A stretch of DNA of 64,000 bases from Corynebacterium phoceense. GTDB taxonomy: Bacteria; Actinomycetota; Actinomycetes; Mycobacteriales; Mycobacteriaceae. The DNA is taken from positions 1,743,545 through 1,807,544 of the forward strand of contig NZ_LT596208.1 of the NCBI RefSeq assembly GCF_900092335.1. The letters run 5' to 3'. The notes under the pieces were generated by a model. The model was not told where the DNA came from, did no database searches, and saw nothing but the letters and a program-made list of their open reading frames with translations. Positions 17,764 through 26,441 of the stretch are shown here, in pieces (the first letter of the stretch is position 1; every line of letters begins with the position of its first letter). A program made the translations under genes and the position numbers.

Positions 17764-19134
17764 CTAAATCTGATGCTCCCCACTCAACAATTGCTCCACC
17801 GATTTGGCGCCACCGGCGGCGGCAAACTCGGCACGGGCGGCATCGAGAAGCTCCGGGTCTGCCAGAACGTCGAAGGCGGTCTGGGCGAGCCCCACGGCGG
17901 CATCGGCAGCGGCGGTGCGGGCGTTGTCGCTGATAGACCATTCGCGGAAGGCTTCGGTATGCAGGACGACATCGTCGGGCGAGACCTTGATAACGGGGTG
18001 GATACCGGGCACAAGGTGCGAGATGTTGCCAAAATCCGTGGACGCAGCGAGGGTCTCCGGAACGACGCCGGCAGGCAAGGCAACACGGCCGCGCAGGGAC
18101 TGCGTGCGCGCCCACCGCTGTGCGAGGACCTCGTTGTTGCGCACCGGCAGTGACATGGGATTGAGGTCCCACTCGACGCGGTAGCCGCAGCCAGACATGA
18201 GTGCGGCACCCTGCATGATGTCGTCGACGCGGCGGGACAAATCGAGGAGGGTTTCCACCTCGCCCGAGCGCACGTAGAGGTTGAGCGAGGCATGTCGCGG
18301 GATGACGTTGGGTGAATCGCCGCCGTCCTCGATAATCGCGTGGAGCCTATCCCCCGGCGGCATCTGTTGGCGCAAAAGTCCCAGGCCCTGGTATGCGAGT
18401 GTTGCAGCATCGAGCGCGTTGCGCCCCATGAATGGGCTTGCGGAGGCGTGCGCGGGCACGCCCTCAAACGTGATGGTGGCGCTGCGACGTCCCAGCCACA
18501 CGTGTGAGGCGATGTCATAGCCGAAGCCGTGGACCATCATCGCGCAATCGACGCCGTCAAGGGCGCCGCCGCGAATCATGTATTCCTTCCCCGTATGCCC
18601 CTCTTCGGCCGGGGTCCCCAGCACGACGATGCGCCCCGCGGGCACCGTCTCTATCCGCTGCAGCGCCGCAGTGAGCGCGAGAAACGCGCCCACGCCCGCG
18701 GCCGCAATGATGTTGTGGCCGCACGCATGACCGATGCCAGGCAGAGCATCGTACTCAGCGAGGATAGCGACGGTGGGGTGCTTACTTTCGTCGAAATCGG
18801 GGCTTTGCCAGGACGCTTCAAAGGCGGTCCCGACGCCGTAGGCACCGCGCGTGACGGTGAAGCCGCGTTCTTCGATAATGTCCGCGAGCAGGGCGGAGCT
18901 GCGGTATTCCTCGAAGGCGGTCTCAGGATGTGCGTGAAGATCCGCCACGATGTGGTTAAGGGTGTCCGTGAGGTCCTCCACGCACTTTTCGATGAGATCC
19001 CACGCTGCAGTGGGTGCGGTGGGGGCGACGGCGGCCTCAATGACGCGCTCGATATCGCCCTCAAGCTGGCGATGCATCGCGTCGAGGTACGCCGTCGACG
19101 GCACAGTGGGATGTTCTTCAGGTGAATCAGCCAT
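17764..19134 (-). CDS. M20-family amidohydrolase (AbgB-like)
   Basis: A 456-residue metallopeptidase of the M20 amidohydrolase group. It has the zinc-site blocks AEYDALPGIGHACGHNII (about 143-160) and PAEEGHTGK with the catalytic Glu, the dimerisation domain starting near GVPAHASASPF, and a C-terminal STDFGNISHLVPG. It starts 3 bases after the AbgT stop, so the two are co-translated. AbgT/AbgB pairs import and cleave p-aminobenzoyl-glutamate or similar acyl-amino acids; the exact substrate here is not determined. A strong terminator follows. Confidence 0.82.
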   Translation of the reverse strand: MADSPEEHPTVPSTAYLDAMHRQLEGDIERVIEAAVAPTAPTAAWDLIEKCVEDLTDTLNHIVADLHAHPETAFEEYRSSALLADIIEERGFTVTRGAYGVGTAFEASWQSPDFDESKHPTVAILAEYDALPGIGHACGHNIIAAAGVGAFLALTAALQRIETVPAGRIVVLGTPAEEGHTGKEYMIRGGALDGVDCAMMVHGFGYDIASHVWLGRRSATITFEGVPAHASASPFMGRNALDAATLAYQGLGLLRQQMPPGDRLHAIIEDGGDSPNVIPRHASLNLYVRSGEVETLLDLSRRVDDIMQGAALMSGCGYRVEWDLNPMSLPVRNNEVLAQRWARTQSLRGRVALPAGVVPETLAASTDFGNISHLVPGIHPVIKVSPDDVVLHTEAFREWSISDNARTAAADAAVGLAQTAFDVLADPELLDAARAEFAAAGGAKSVEQLLSGEHQI

Positions 19135-19137
19135 GCA

Positions 19138-20676
19138 TTATCCCTCGATCATAATTCCGTTGCCCGGCCCCAGCGGCAGGTCCGCGTAGAACCAGATGGC
19201 GAGCAGGATGACCCATGCCGTGAAGAACGGGATGACGAAAGGAATAAGACGCGACATCAGCGTGCCCAGGCCCGCCTTCGGTTCGTAGCGCTGGAGCAGG
19301 CCCAGCATAACAATCATGTACGGGTTAAGCGGGGTGATGATCTGCGTCGCGGAGTCACCCACGCGGAACGCGGCCTGAATGAAGGCCGGCTCATAGCCCA
19401 GCAGCGCAAACATCGGGACGAAGACCGAGGCCATGAGCGTCCACATGGACGAACCTGAGATGATGAGCAGGTTGAGCAGCGAGGCCAGCACGATGAACGC
19501 GAGGACTGCCGGGAAGCCGGTGAGCCCGATGGATTCGAGGAAGGCCGCGCCATGGACCGCCGTGAAGGTACCGATGCCGGTCCATGCGAAGAGCGCGACG
19601 AACTGGCCAAGGATGAACGCGAGGACGAGGAAGGACAACATGTCCTTGAGCGAGCCAATCATCATGTCCACGACGTCCTTGACGTTCTTCACCGTGCCCA
19701 CGTTGCGGCCGTAGACGATGCCCATGACGAGGAAGTAGAGGAAGACGATGAAGACAATGGAGCTCAGCAGCGGCGACTTGGGCAAGTAACCGCCCGTCTC
19801 GTTGCGCCACGGGGAGTCCGGGATGAGCGCTGCGAAGAGGATAACCGCGGTGACGATGACGGCCGCGAGGACCGAGAAGATGAGGCCACGCATTTCCTTC
19901 TTGGACAGTTCGGCACTGAGCTCTTCGCCGTTCTCGTCGCGGTCGCCGCGCTTGGCGGCCTCCTCCAGGTTGATGTGCTCCTCGGTGGGGACCTCCTGCT
20001 GCCACATGCGCTTCTCAATGACCTTGTCGATGATGAAGCCGGCCACGATGCCGAGGACAATCGAGCTCGTGATGTTGAAGAAGTAGTTACTCACCGCGTT
20101 GACGTCCGCGAACTGAAAATTCGGCAGCGTCTGCATGACGGCGTTGGTGATTCCGGCGAAGAGGGCATCCAAACTCGTGGGCACGAGTGCTGTGGAGTAG
20201 CCCGCGCCGACGGCCGCAAAACCGCCGATGAGACCCGCGACCGGGTGGCGGCCCGCCGCCTTAAAGACCATCGCGGCGAGCGGCGGCACGACGACGAACG
20301 CGGCATCCGCCATGACGGACGCAGTGACGCCGATGACGCCGACCGCGTACGGCAGCAGCGTGGGATGCGCCGAGCCGAAGAGCTTGCGAATGAGCGCGGA
20401 GAGCATTCCGGAGCGCTCCGCCACGCCGACGGCCAGCAGGATGGGAAGCACCGTGAGCAGTGGCGGGAAACCAATGTAGTTCTCACCCAGCGTCGTGGTG
20501 AACCACGCCATGCCTTCGCCCGTAAACAGGCCCTTGATGGCCAGTTCCTCATCGCTGCCCGGAACCATGACTTTCGTGCCATTCCACGCGAGGATAGACG
20601 AGGCTACCGCCGTGATGACGTAGAGAATGAGGAAGATAGTAAACGGCTCGGGCAGCTTGTTGCCTACTGCTTCCAC
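19138..20676 (-). CDS. abgT: AbgT-family transporter, N-terminal segment interrupted by TAG
   Basis: A 512-residue polytopic transporter of the AbgT (p-aminobenzoyl-glutamate) family, recognised by GNKLPEPFTIFLILYVITA, GVTASVMADAAFVVVPPLAA, ISGSSMWTLMASVFVPMFAL and DSATQIITPLNPYM. The likely natural start is ATG 20784, which follows a good GGAG, but codon 17 of that frame is TAG (20736-20734). The only later in-frame initiator before the first helix is a GTG at 20676 without an obvious RBS. The missing part is a soluble tail before helix 1, so a re-initiated protein could still work, at lower yield. It forms an operon with the M20 hydrolase. Confidence 0.75.
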   Translation of the reverse strand: MEAVGNKLPEPFTIFLILYVITAVASSILAWNGTKVMVPGSDEELAIKGLFTGEGMAWFTTTLGENYIGFPPLLTVLPILLAVGVAERSGMLSALIRKLFGSAHPTLLPYAVGVIGVTASVMADAAFVVVPPLAAMVFKAAGRHPVAGLIGGFAAVGAGYSTALVPTSLDALFAGITNAVMQTLPNFQFADVNAVSNYFFNITSSIVLGIVAGFIIDKVIEKRMWQQEVPTEEHINLEEAAKRGDRDENGEELSAELSKKEMRGLIFSVLAAVIVTAVILFAALIPDSPWRNETGGYLPKSPLLSSIVFIVFLYFLVMGIVYGRNVGTVKNVKDVVDMMIGSLKDMLSFLVLAFILGQFVALFAWTGIGTFTAVHGAAFLESIGLTGFPAVLAFIVLASLLNLLIISGSSMWTLMASVFVPMFALLGYEPAFIQAAFRVGDSATQIITPLNPYMIVMLGLLQRYEPKAGLGTLMSRLIPFVIPFFTAWVILLAIWFYADLPLGPGNGIMIEG

Positions 20677-21004
20677 GCCGTTGAGGAATGTATCGAGCCA
20701 GCCGCCCGATTGTCGTTGCGCGGCGGCCTTCTTCTAGGAACGGTCCTCGGCGCGCGGCGCACCTTCGGATGTCGGTGTTGCCATGGCTGGCTCCTTACAT
20801 TCAGAGTCAATGACGTGACGGTAGAGACGAACTTCTTTCAGTGTGATACAAGTTACTCACTATGTGCGTGACTATAACCGACATCGCGCCGAAGTGCGCG
20901 AGTTCTGCGAAGTTCCTCTCCCCCATCACATCGCCCAATCCTCCCTGCCCGCACGTCAGTAGTTCCACGAAGGAAGGAGAACACTTCAGTAGAAGGAGTA
21001 CGTC

Positions 21005-21235
21005 ATGACATTTCAGTGGGGCACCAAGGATAAGGTCGCGTTGCTGGATTATGCGGAGGATGCGGTGACGGGGGCATCGGAAAGCTTGAGCGACGTGGAG
21101 CGTGGACAGCGTCGCGCCATCGGGAAACTCCATATCCCGATAGATAGTTTGGGTGAAAGGTGTGCCCCAGTGTGGAGAGGCATCCGTGTCGAGGGCAATG
21201 CGCAGCGCGTACGACATGGCTACACATTGTGCGGT
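21005..21235 (+). pseudogene. Possible gene fragment with a strong RBS
   Basis: An ATG at 21005 follows AGAAGGAGTACGTC and encodes MTFQWGTKDKVALLDYAEDA then a plausible hydrophilic peptide for about 45 residues. The frame then runs without stop through the neighbouring terminator and into the antisense of the downstream dehydrogenase, so the real 3' end is missing. It is probably a remnant of a small host gene; the end given marks where protein-like composition fades. No family is recognised. Confidence 0.3.
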
Positions 21236-21245
21236 AGATGGCCCC

Positions 21246-21306
21246 TCAAAAAGGCCATAGCCGCAGGTCGCGCTCTTCGCGGAGAAAAGCGCAACCTGCG
21301 GCTATG
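21246..21306 (-). terminator. Terminator of the second FAD/Fe-S dehydrogenase
   Basis: CATAGCCGCAGGT (21256-21268) pairs with ACCTGCGGCTATG (21294-21306), with inner GCGC arms. On the minus strand GGCCTTTTTGAG follows. Confidence 0.8.
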
Positions 21307-21339
21307 TCCAACCTCAATGGGCCAAGTAGCGACTAGGAA

Positions 21340-24147
21340 CTACCGGCTCGCGACTTCCAGCAGCTCCAGCACATGCTGGTACTCGTGTCCAGTCGCACGC
21401 GACAGACCGAGCTCGCAGGTGCGGTTGAGCGAGGCGTGGTGCGCGGAGTCGATCTCCGCGACCTCCTTCGCCTCATCGCGCGTCGCCGAGGCGGTGAGCT
21501 CCGGGTGGAGCATGCCGCGGTCGCCGGCGTAGCCACAGCAGTTCCAGTCGGCGGGGATGTGGACCTCACGGGCGGCGGCCTTGGCGACGGTCTCGAGGTC
21601 ACCGATGATGTCGAGGTGCTTCGAGGAGCACGTCGGGTGCAGCGTAATCGAGGAGACCTTGTGCTTGACCTCGAGGGTGGGCAGGATGTGCTCCACGGTG
21701 AAGGCCACGGCATCGATGACGGTAAGGCCCGCGGCTTCGGCCATGGCCTTGAAGCCTTCGGAGCAGGAGGAGGCATCGGAAAGCACGGGCAAACGGCCGT
21801 GATCCGTGGCGGCCATGAGGGAGGCTTGGACGCGCTTTTCCATGATCGCGTGGCCCTTCTTCATACCCTTCGAGGTCCACGGGGTGCCACAGCAGAGTGC
21901 ATCGATGTCCTTGGGCACGCGGAGGCTCACGCCGGCGCGCTCGGCGAGGGCCACAAAGGCATCGGTAGCGCCGACGCCCGAGCCAGACGGGCCGAACATG
22001 GTGTTGACGCAGGCCGGAACGTAGACGGCAATGGGCTCGCCCGGCGCGCCGACATGCTCACCCAGACGCGAGCGCAGCTTGCCGCCCTTGCCCAGCTCCG
22101 GCTGGTACTCGGGCATGATGTCCTCGCCCACCAAGGCACGTGCGACATCGGTGACCTTTTGTACCAGGCCAGTAGGCAGGACGTTGACGCCGGTCAAGGC
22201 TGCCGATGCCACCGTGGGCACCGCCGGCCACGCCTTCGCCGCCCCAGCCCACACGGCACGGGTAACTTCTTGCTTGGCGCCGGTGCGCTGGGAGCGCAGC
22301 TTCTTCACGAACTTGCCGGTGTCGATGCCCACGGGGCAGGCGGTAACGCACATGGAGTCGACCGCACAGGTGTCGATGCCCTGGTACTCGTAGGCCTCGG
22401 CGAGCTCCTTGGCATCCTCTTCGCGGCCTTCGGCGCGGGCCTTGGCCATGGCGCGGCGCACGACGATGCGCTGGCGCGGAGTCATGGTGAGGTTGCGCGA
22501 CGGACAGACCGGCTCGCAGTAGCCGCACTCGACGCAACGGTCGATGTCGATTTCGACCTCATGGTTGAGCTTGATGTTGCGGATGTGGGCCTCCGGGTCA
22601 TCGTCGATGATGACGCCCGGGTTCATGGTGCCGCGCGGGTCAGCGGCGCGCTTGAGCTCCAGGTGGACGTCGTAGAGTTCGTCACCGTACTGGCGGCGCA
22701 CATACGGTGCCATGGCGCGGCCGGTGCCGTGCTCGGCCTTGAGGTTGCCGCCAGCGGCGAGGATGAGGTCGACCATGCCCTCGTTGAAGTTGTTGTAGCG
22801 GCCCAGTGCCTCGTCGCCCTCAAAGCGGTCCGTGAGCAGGAAGTGGATATTGCCGTCCTTGGCGTGGCCGAAGATGACGGCATCGTCGTAGCCGTACTTT
22901 TTGAACAGCTCTTGGAGAGACTCACACGTCGGCGCAAGATCTGGAACTGGCACCACGACGTCCTCGAGCAGCGCCGTCGTGCCGGACTTACGAGCGCCGG
23001 CGACGGAGGCGTAGAGGCCGTTGCGGAAGGCCCATGCCACCGCGCGGTCCACGCGGTCCTGGGAGAACTCCGCCGGTGCGCGCAGCGGCAGCTCACGCAG
23101 GAGCGCCGAGCCCTTGTCCTGGAGGCAGCGTAGTTCCTCTTCCTCGTTGGCGTGATACTCGATGAGCAGCGCGGCCTGCTTGTCCACGTCGAAGCCCGTG
23201 ATCGCCGCAGGCACGCCCTTCAATTCCTGGCCCACGCGGATAGACGAGGAGTCCATGAGCTCCAGCGTCGCAGCGCCAGAATCCAGCAGGTCCGGCAGTG
23301 CGCGCGTCGCGGAATCCAGGTCGTCGAAGACCGCGACCGTGGTGGTGGCGAATTTGGAAATGGGCACGGTGCGGAAGACAGCCTCGGCGACGAAGGCGAG
23401 GGTTCCCTCGGAGCCGATGAGCAGGTGTTCGAAGAGCTTGACCGGATCCTCAAAGTCGAGGAAGGAGTTGAGACCGTAGCCCATCGTGTTCTTCAGCCCG
23501 AAGTGGCGGCGGATGATGTCCACGGACTCCGGGTTGTCGTTGACCCGGCGGCGCAGGCGCTCCAGCGTCTCCACGAGCTCCGGCTCCTGGGCCTTGAACT
23601 GCGCGTTGGCGTCCTTGTCCGCGGTATTGATCATCGTGCCGGACGGCAATATGAACGTCATGGATTCGAGCGTGCGGTACGTGTTGAATTCGGTGCCACA
23701 CGCCATGCCGGACGAGTTATTCGCGACGACGCCGCCAATGGTCGCAGCCGAGCTCGAGGCCGGGTCCGGTCCAAGCTTGTAGCCCCACAGCTGCAGGCGC
23801 GCATTGACTTGGCGGACTGTCGCACCCGGCTGCACGCGCACGCGCTTGCCTTGGTCGAGGACCTCCACGTCCTTGAAGTGGCGGCGGGTATCGACCAGAA
23901 TGCCGTCACCCGAGGCCTGGCCGGCCAGCGAAGTGCCGCCGGAGCGCAGCGTCACCGGCTTGCCATCGCGCGCGGCGGCTTTGAACACCGCGGCGACCTC
24001 GGCCGCATCTTTCGCGACGACGACGGCCTCCGGCATTTGATAGTAGTGGGACGCATCCGAGGCGTACTTCACGCGCTCCACGAGCTGCGTGCGAACATCC
24101 TGGGCGGGCAGGGACTTATCCAAAACAGGCGTGGTCATGTGCTTCAT
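21340..24147 (-). CDS. FAD and Fe-S D-lactate-type dehydrogenase
   Basis: A 935-residue fusion paralogous in layout to the enzyme at 12130-15012. The FAD PCMH domain (about 35-215) has RSGGTSLAGQASGDG and SSSAATIGGVVANNSSG. The FAD-oxidase C domain (about 225-535) ends with GRAMAPYVRRQYG and TMNPGVIIDD. Then come two 4Fe-4S clusters (CVECGYCEPVCPS, CAVDSMCVTACPVG) and a CCG region (ALCCGTPWTSKG, WNCCGYAGDRG). The family oxidises D-lactate or related 2-hydroxyacids into the respiratory chain. It appears monocistronic with its own terminator. The start may be ATG 24147 or the third residue Met at 24138; neither has a strong RBS. Confidence 0.82.
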   Translation of the reverse strand: MKHMTTPVLDKSLPAQDVRTQLVERVKYASDASHYYQMPEAVVVAKDAAEVAAVFKAAARDGKPVTLRSGGTSLAGQASGDGILVDTRRHFKDVEVLDQGKRVRVQPGATVRQVNARLQLWGYKLGPDPASSSAATIGGVVANNSSGMACGTEFNTYRTLESMTFILPSGTMINTADKDANAQFKAQEPELVETLERLRRRVNDNPESVDIIRRHFGLKNTMGYGLNSFLDFEDPVKLFEHLLIGSEGTLAFVAEAVFRTVPISKFATTTVAVFDDLDSATRALPDLLDSGAATLELMDSSSIRVGQELKGVPAAITGFDVDKQAALLIEYHANEEEELRCLQDKGSALLRELPLRAPAEFSQDRVDRAVAWAFRNGLYASVAGARKSGTTALLEDVVVPVPDLAPTCESLQELFKKYGYDDAVIFGHAKDGNIHFLLTDRFEGDEALGRYNNFNEGMVDLILAAGGNLKAEHGTGRAMAPYVRRQYGDELYDVHLELKRAADPRGTMNPGVIIDDDPEAHIRNIKLNHEVEIDIDRCVECGYCEPVCPSRNLTMTPRQRIVVRRAMAKARAEGREEDAKELAEAYEYQGIDTCAVDSMCVTACPVGIDTGKFVKKLRSQRTGAKQEVTRAVWAGAAKAWPAVPTVASAALTGVNVLPTGLVQKVTDVARALVGEDIMPEYQPELGKGGKLRSRLGEHVGAPGEPIAVYVPACVNTMFGPSGSGVGATDAFVALAERAGVSLRVPKDIDALCCGTPWTSKGMKKGHAIMEKRVQASLMAATDHGRLPVLSDASSCSEGFKAMAEAAGLTVIDAVAFTVEHILPTLEVKHKVSSITLHPTCSSKHLDIIGDLETVAKAAAREVHIPADWNCCGYAGDRGMLHPELTASATRDEAKEVAEIDSAHHASLNRTCELGLSRATGHEYQHVLELLEVASR

Positions 24148-24270
24148 CGTAGGAGCTCAAACCTACTTGAACGATGAAGTATTGCCTTAGTTTTACCCCG
24201 CTTAGGGGGCTGCCACAGGGCCGCTTGTGGCCTTCTGGGTCTAGCCCAGCCCCTGCAGCGCGGCTGTATC

Positions 24271-24471
24271 GTGTGCACCGCCAAGCTAACCATCACTGTG
24301 GTCGAACACCGACCACATCTGGGTGCGCTCCCGGATCATGACCATGACCGGAAACCTCGCGGCCGCGTGGGGAACACCTCGACGATTTCGAAGGCACCGA
24401 ATACTCCCGCGTCGAGGTCACCGCCCGCACGGAGCACGACCCAGTGGCACCATGGGAATATGCACTCGCCT
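24271..24471 (+). pseudogene. Possible gamma-glutamylcyclotransferase-like (AIG2) fragment
   Basis: Just before the sulfatase-like gene, a frame from 24375 reads HLDDFEGTEYSRVEVTARTE and ends at a stop after PWEYALA. This resembles the C-terminal LDxFEG-Y-RV core of AIG2/gamma-glutamylcyclotransferase-like proteins. Upstream the same frame is blocked by TGA at 24345, while a neighbouring frame (VVEHRPHLGALPDHDHDRKP) could be the preceding part, implying a frameshift. The resemblance is short, so this is tentative. Confidence 0.3.
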
Positions 24472-25119
24472 AGCCTTATTGCCCTCGCCACCTTCGCTGC
24501 CCCGCTTACCGATGCCCCCGGCCAAGCCTTTAGCCGTTGCTACAACCCCGCCCCGGCCTATCCGGCTAACCGCCGAGCCGCACTGACCGGGCAATATCCG
24601 CAGCGAGAAGCGACGAAGCGAATCACCGATGTATTCGCCGAGGCTGGCTGGACCGTCACCGAGGATCCCACCGCGCAACACGCTGGGCCCACATTCCTCT
24701 TGTTGGAAGAACCCGACCCCGCGATTCTCACAGACCTGCTCGACACGAACCCACAGTGCGTGCTGGCAGCCGTGACGCTCACAGGCGACCACACGACGAT
24801 GTCGTTGCACTGGCCTGGCGTTGCCGAGGATGGCGACTGCGCCGAGCTCGTCTCGCCTCTTGATCTGGCGCCGACGCTCGCGGCTATCGCCGGACTCGAC
24901 GTGCGCCCTAACGCGCGCCTGTCCTTCGACGGGCTCAACCTCGTGCCCGTCCTGCGCTACGGCGCGGCGGGACACGCGGCCCTGTTCTTTGACAACGGCA
25001 TCCGCACCATCGACGCCTCTCTCATCGACGGCGAGGCCCACCCCGAAAGCCTGCGCGCGGCGCTCCAGGACGAATGGGACACCTGGCGCGGCTTTATGGG
25101 GTTCGGACCGCTGCAGTAG
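24460..25119 (+). CDS. Degenerate sulfatase-like (alkaline phosphatase superfamily) protein
   Basis: A 219-residue protein that reads like a shortened sulfatase. Near the N terminus YPANRRAALTGQYPQ resembles the sulfatase CxPSRxxLLTGxYP signature, but the formylglycine Cys/Ser is absent. Near the C terminus HWPGVAEDGDCAELVSPLDL then APTLAAIAGL matches the WPG...DLxPTLLxLAG block. The metal-binding centre that usually lies between them is missing, so catalytic activity is unlikely. The start at ATG 24460 is uncertain because no strong RBS is seen. It is the last recognisable host gene before the prophage. Confidence 0.5.
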   Translation: MHSPSLIALATFAAPLTDAPGQAFSRCYNPAPAYPANRRAALTGQYPQREATKRITDVFAEAGWTVTEDPTAQHAGPTFLLLEEPDPAILTDLLDTNPQCVLAAVTLTGDHTTMSLHWPGVAEDGDCAELVSPLDLAPTLAAIAGLDVRPNARLSFDGLNLVPVLRYGAAGHAALFFDNGIRTIDASLIDGEAHPESLRAALQDEWDTWRGFMGFGPLQ

Positions 25120-25368
25120 CGAGATGACAGTGCCTAGATGGCCGGGCCCTCGGGGATGATCCACCACATGAGGGCGGGGTGGTTTTGTTACCTGCGACTT
25201 GGTTGTTTCTGCTGGTCATGGCTGTTCACCTTGTCCGGGTAGTCCGGCTTTTCCAGCGGTTCCGGGGTGAGGTGCGGGATCCTTGCGGGATTTTCCCCGC
25301 CCGACATGCGCCCTCTCCCAACCCGTTTTAGAATCAGGGGTGCCCGTTGAGCTCAGCTCCGGGGCGAG

Positions 25369-25402
25369 GCCCTGCCACACACCCCCGAGGTGGCAGGGCT
25401 TT
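25369..25402 (+). terminator. Hairpin upstream of the early promoter
   Basis: GCCCTGCCAC (25369-25378) pairs perfectly with GTGGCAGGGC (25390-25399), followed by TTT. It insulates the prophage early promoter from upstream transcription. Confidence 0.65.
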
Positions 25403-25424
25403 CGCTTTGCCATAAACATTCTTT

Positions 25425-25463
25425 GCAACCCAGGTTGCATTATCTACCGCGCTTGCATATACT
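25425..25463 (+). promoter_or_regulatory. Early prophage promoter 1 with overlapping operator
   Basis: TTGCAT (25435-25440), a 17-base spacer and TATACT (25458-25463) form a sigma-A-type promoter. GCAACC-CA-GGTTGC (25425-25438) overlaps the -35, and a degenerate second copy lies in the spacer. The same arrangement precedes the next gene. Confidence 0.7.
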
Positions 25464-25501
25464 AGAGATGTAAGCAAGGAAGCCCGCAAAAGGAAAAGAA
25501 A

Positions 25502-25978
25502 ATGCGCAAGTTCATCGCCGTAGCAACCAAGGTCCAGGAAGCAACCCCCCACTTCACCATCTTCCACACCACCGAAACCTCCAAGGCCAATGATGGAATG
25601 CGGGGGCAGCGTGAGCCGGGCTACTACATCGTCAACGGCCACATCGAAAGCGCCCCGGAATACTGCCCCAAGCGCTTCGAGACGATTGAGGAAGCGATTA
25701 CCCGCGCCGAGCTTGAAGAAGAGCGCATCGCAGAGCGCGCCGCCGCCCGTAAGGCCACCAAGGCGGCCACCGCCAAGGCTCCCACCAAAACTGCCACCGC
25801 CCCCACTGCCGTCAACCTTGCCACCCCGCGCCAGGTCGAATACATCATGGCTCTTATCGACCGTGGTGCGCACGAGGAAGGCGGCTTTTACAGCGGCCCC
25901 ACGACCCGCGAGAAGGTCGCGATGATGGACCGCAAGTCCGCTTCTCTTTACATCGACTCCCTCAAGGGCAACTACTAG
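25502..25978 (+). CDS. Prophage early protein, unknown function
   Basis: A 158-residue protein, first gene of the plus-strand early cluster, with an AAAAGGAAAAG leader just before the ATG. Three parts can be seen: an N-terminal globular region to about 60, a charged then Ala/Thr/Lys-rich linker (70-105), and a C-terminal module TPRQVEYIMALIDRGAHEEG ending in ASLYIDSLKGNY. That C-terminal type (a TxxQ...YI..L...ASxxIDxL helix pair) recurs in actinophage DNA-binding or zinc-ribbon proteins, but I do not assign a function. It is transcribed from the operator-bearing promoter at 25425-25463. Confidence 0.75.
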   Translation: MRKFIAVATKVQEATPHFTIFHTTETSKANDGMRGQREPGYYIVNGHIESAPEYCPKRFETIEEAITRAELEEERIAERAAARKATKAATAKAPTKTATAPTAVNLATPRQVEYIMALIDRGAHEEGGFYSGPTTREKVAMMDRKSASLYIDSLKGNY

Positions 25979-26003
25979 AGATGTCATCCCCAGAATATTA
26001 TTT

Positions 26004-26042
26004 GTAACCCCGGTTGACGCAGTAACCGAGGTTGCATATACT
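26004..26042 (+). promoter_or_regulatory. Early prophage promoter 2 with two operators
   Basis: TTGACG (26014-26019), a 17-base spacer and TATACT (26037-26042). GTAACC-CC-GGTTGA (26004-26017) overlaps the -35 and GTAACC-GA-GGTTGC (26022-26035) fills the spacer. A protein bound to these inverted repeats would block RNA polymerase. Confidence 0.75.
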
Positions 26043-26072
26043 AGGGGTATAGGCAAGAGAGAGGAAAAGAAA

Positions 26073-26414
26073 ATGACCACCTACTACCGCATCCAGTCCC
26101 AGAACCGACCCAACATCCTCAACCCGGAAAACCAGTACTCCTACTCCTGGAACGACCAGGGCGCAGACCCCCGGCACGGCATCAGCGTCATGGACGACCG
26201 CGAAGCCCTCGCTGAGTACATCGCCCAGACCGGAATCCAGTGGGACGAAACCTGGGAGCTTCTCGAGGTCGAAGGCACCACCTCCGAGGATGAGGACGAG
26301 GACGCTCACATGGGCGCTCGTCTCATTATCCCCACCGCCATCGTCTCCCGTGAGCCCATCGAGGAGTCCTTTATGGAGGAGATCTTCGACGCTTTCGAGC
26401 AGCTCGCCGCCTAA
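26073..26414 (+). CDS. Prophage early acidic protein, unknown function
   Basis: A 113-residue acidic protein (for example the run TTSEDEDEDAH near residue 70) directly downstream of the second operator-bearing promoter, with GAGAGGAAAAG as RBS region. The N-terminal YYRIQSQNRPNILNPENQYS and the segment EALAEYIAQTGIQWDETWEL give no family match to me. Small acidic early proteins in actinophages often modulate host proteins, but nothing here proves that. The next gene follows after 27 bases with its own RBS. Confidence 0.7.
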   Translation: MTTYYRIQSQNRPNILNPENQYSYSWNDQGADPRHGISVMDDREALAEYIAQTGIQWDETWELLEVEGTTSEDEDEDAHMGARLIIPTAIVSREPIEESFMEEIFDAFEQLAA

Positions 26415-26441
26415 CCACCACCACCATCTGAAAGGAACCCC

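Larger units (their letters stand above)
25120..25501 (+). other. Host-prophage junction region and early leader
   Basis: No gene is supported. A weak hairpin with TTTT (CCACC 25161 / GGTGG 25182) may terminate the sulfatase-like gene. A stronger one lies at 25369-25402, then the first early promoter at 25425-25463. The prophage end must fall somewhere between 25,120 and about 25,420, but no tRNA, integrase or repeat identifies the attachment site. Confidence 0.5.

Noticed and set aside
19552-20871. Plus-strand open frame of 439 codons opposite abgT
   Set aside because: High-GC antisense artefact, rich in Asp/Glu/Arg/His, with no start signal; the minus-strand AbgT motifs are unambiguous.
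20807-21217. Minus-strand open frame of 136 codons
   Set aside because: No RBS, uneven composition, and it overlaps the divergent plus-strand fragment and the abgT leader; no domain is recognisable.
25120-25420. tRNA gene as prophage attachment site
   Set aside because: No cloverleaf or TTC-anticodon-arm pattern could be assembled on either strand, so the attachment site stays undefined.
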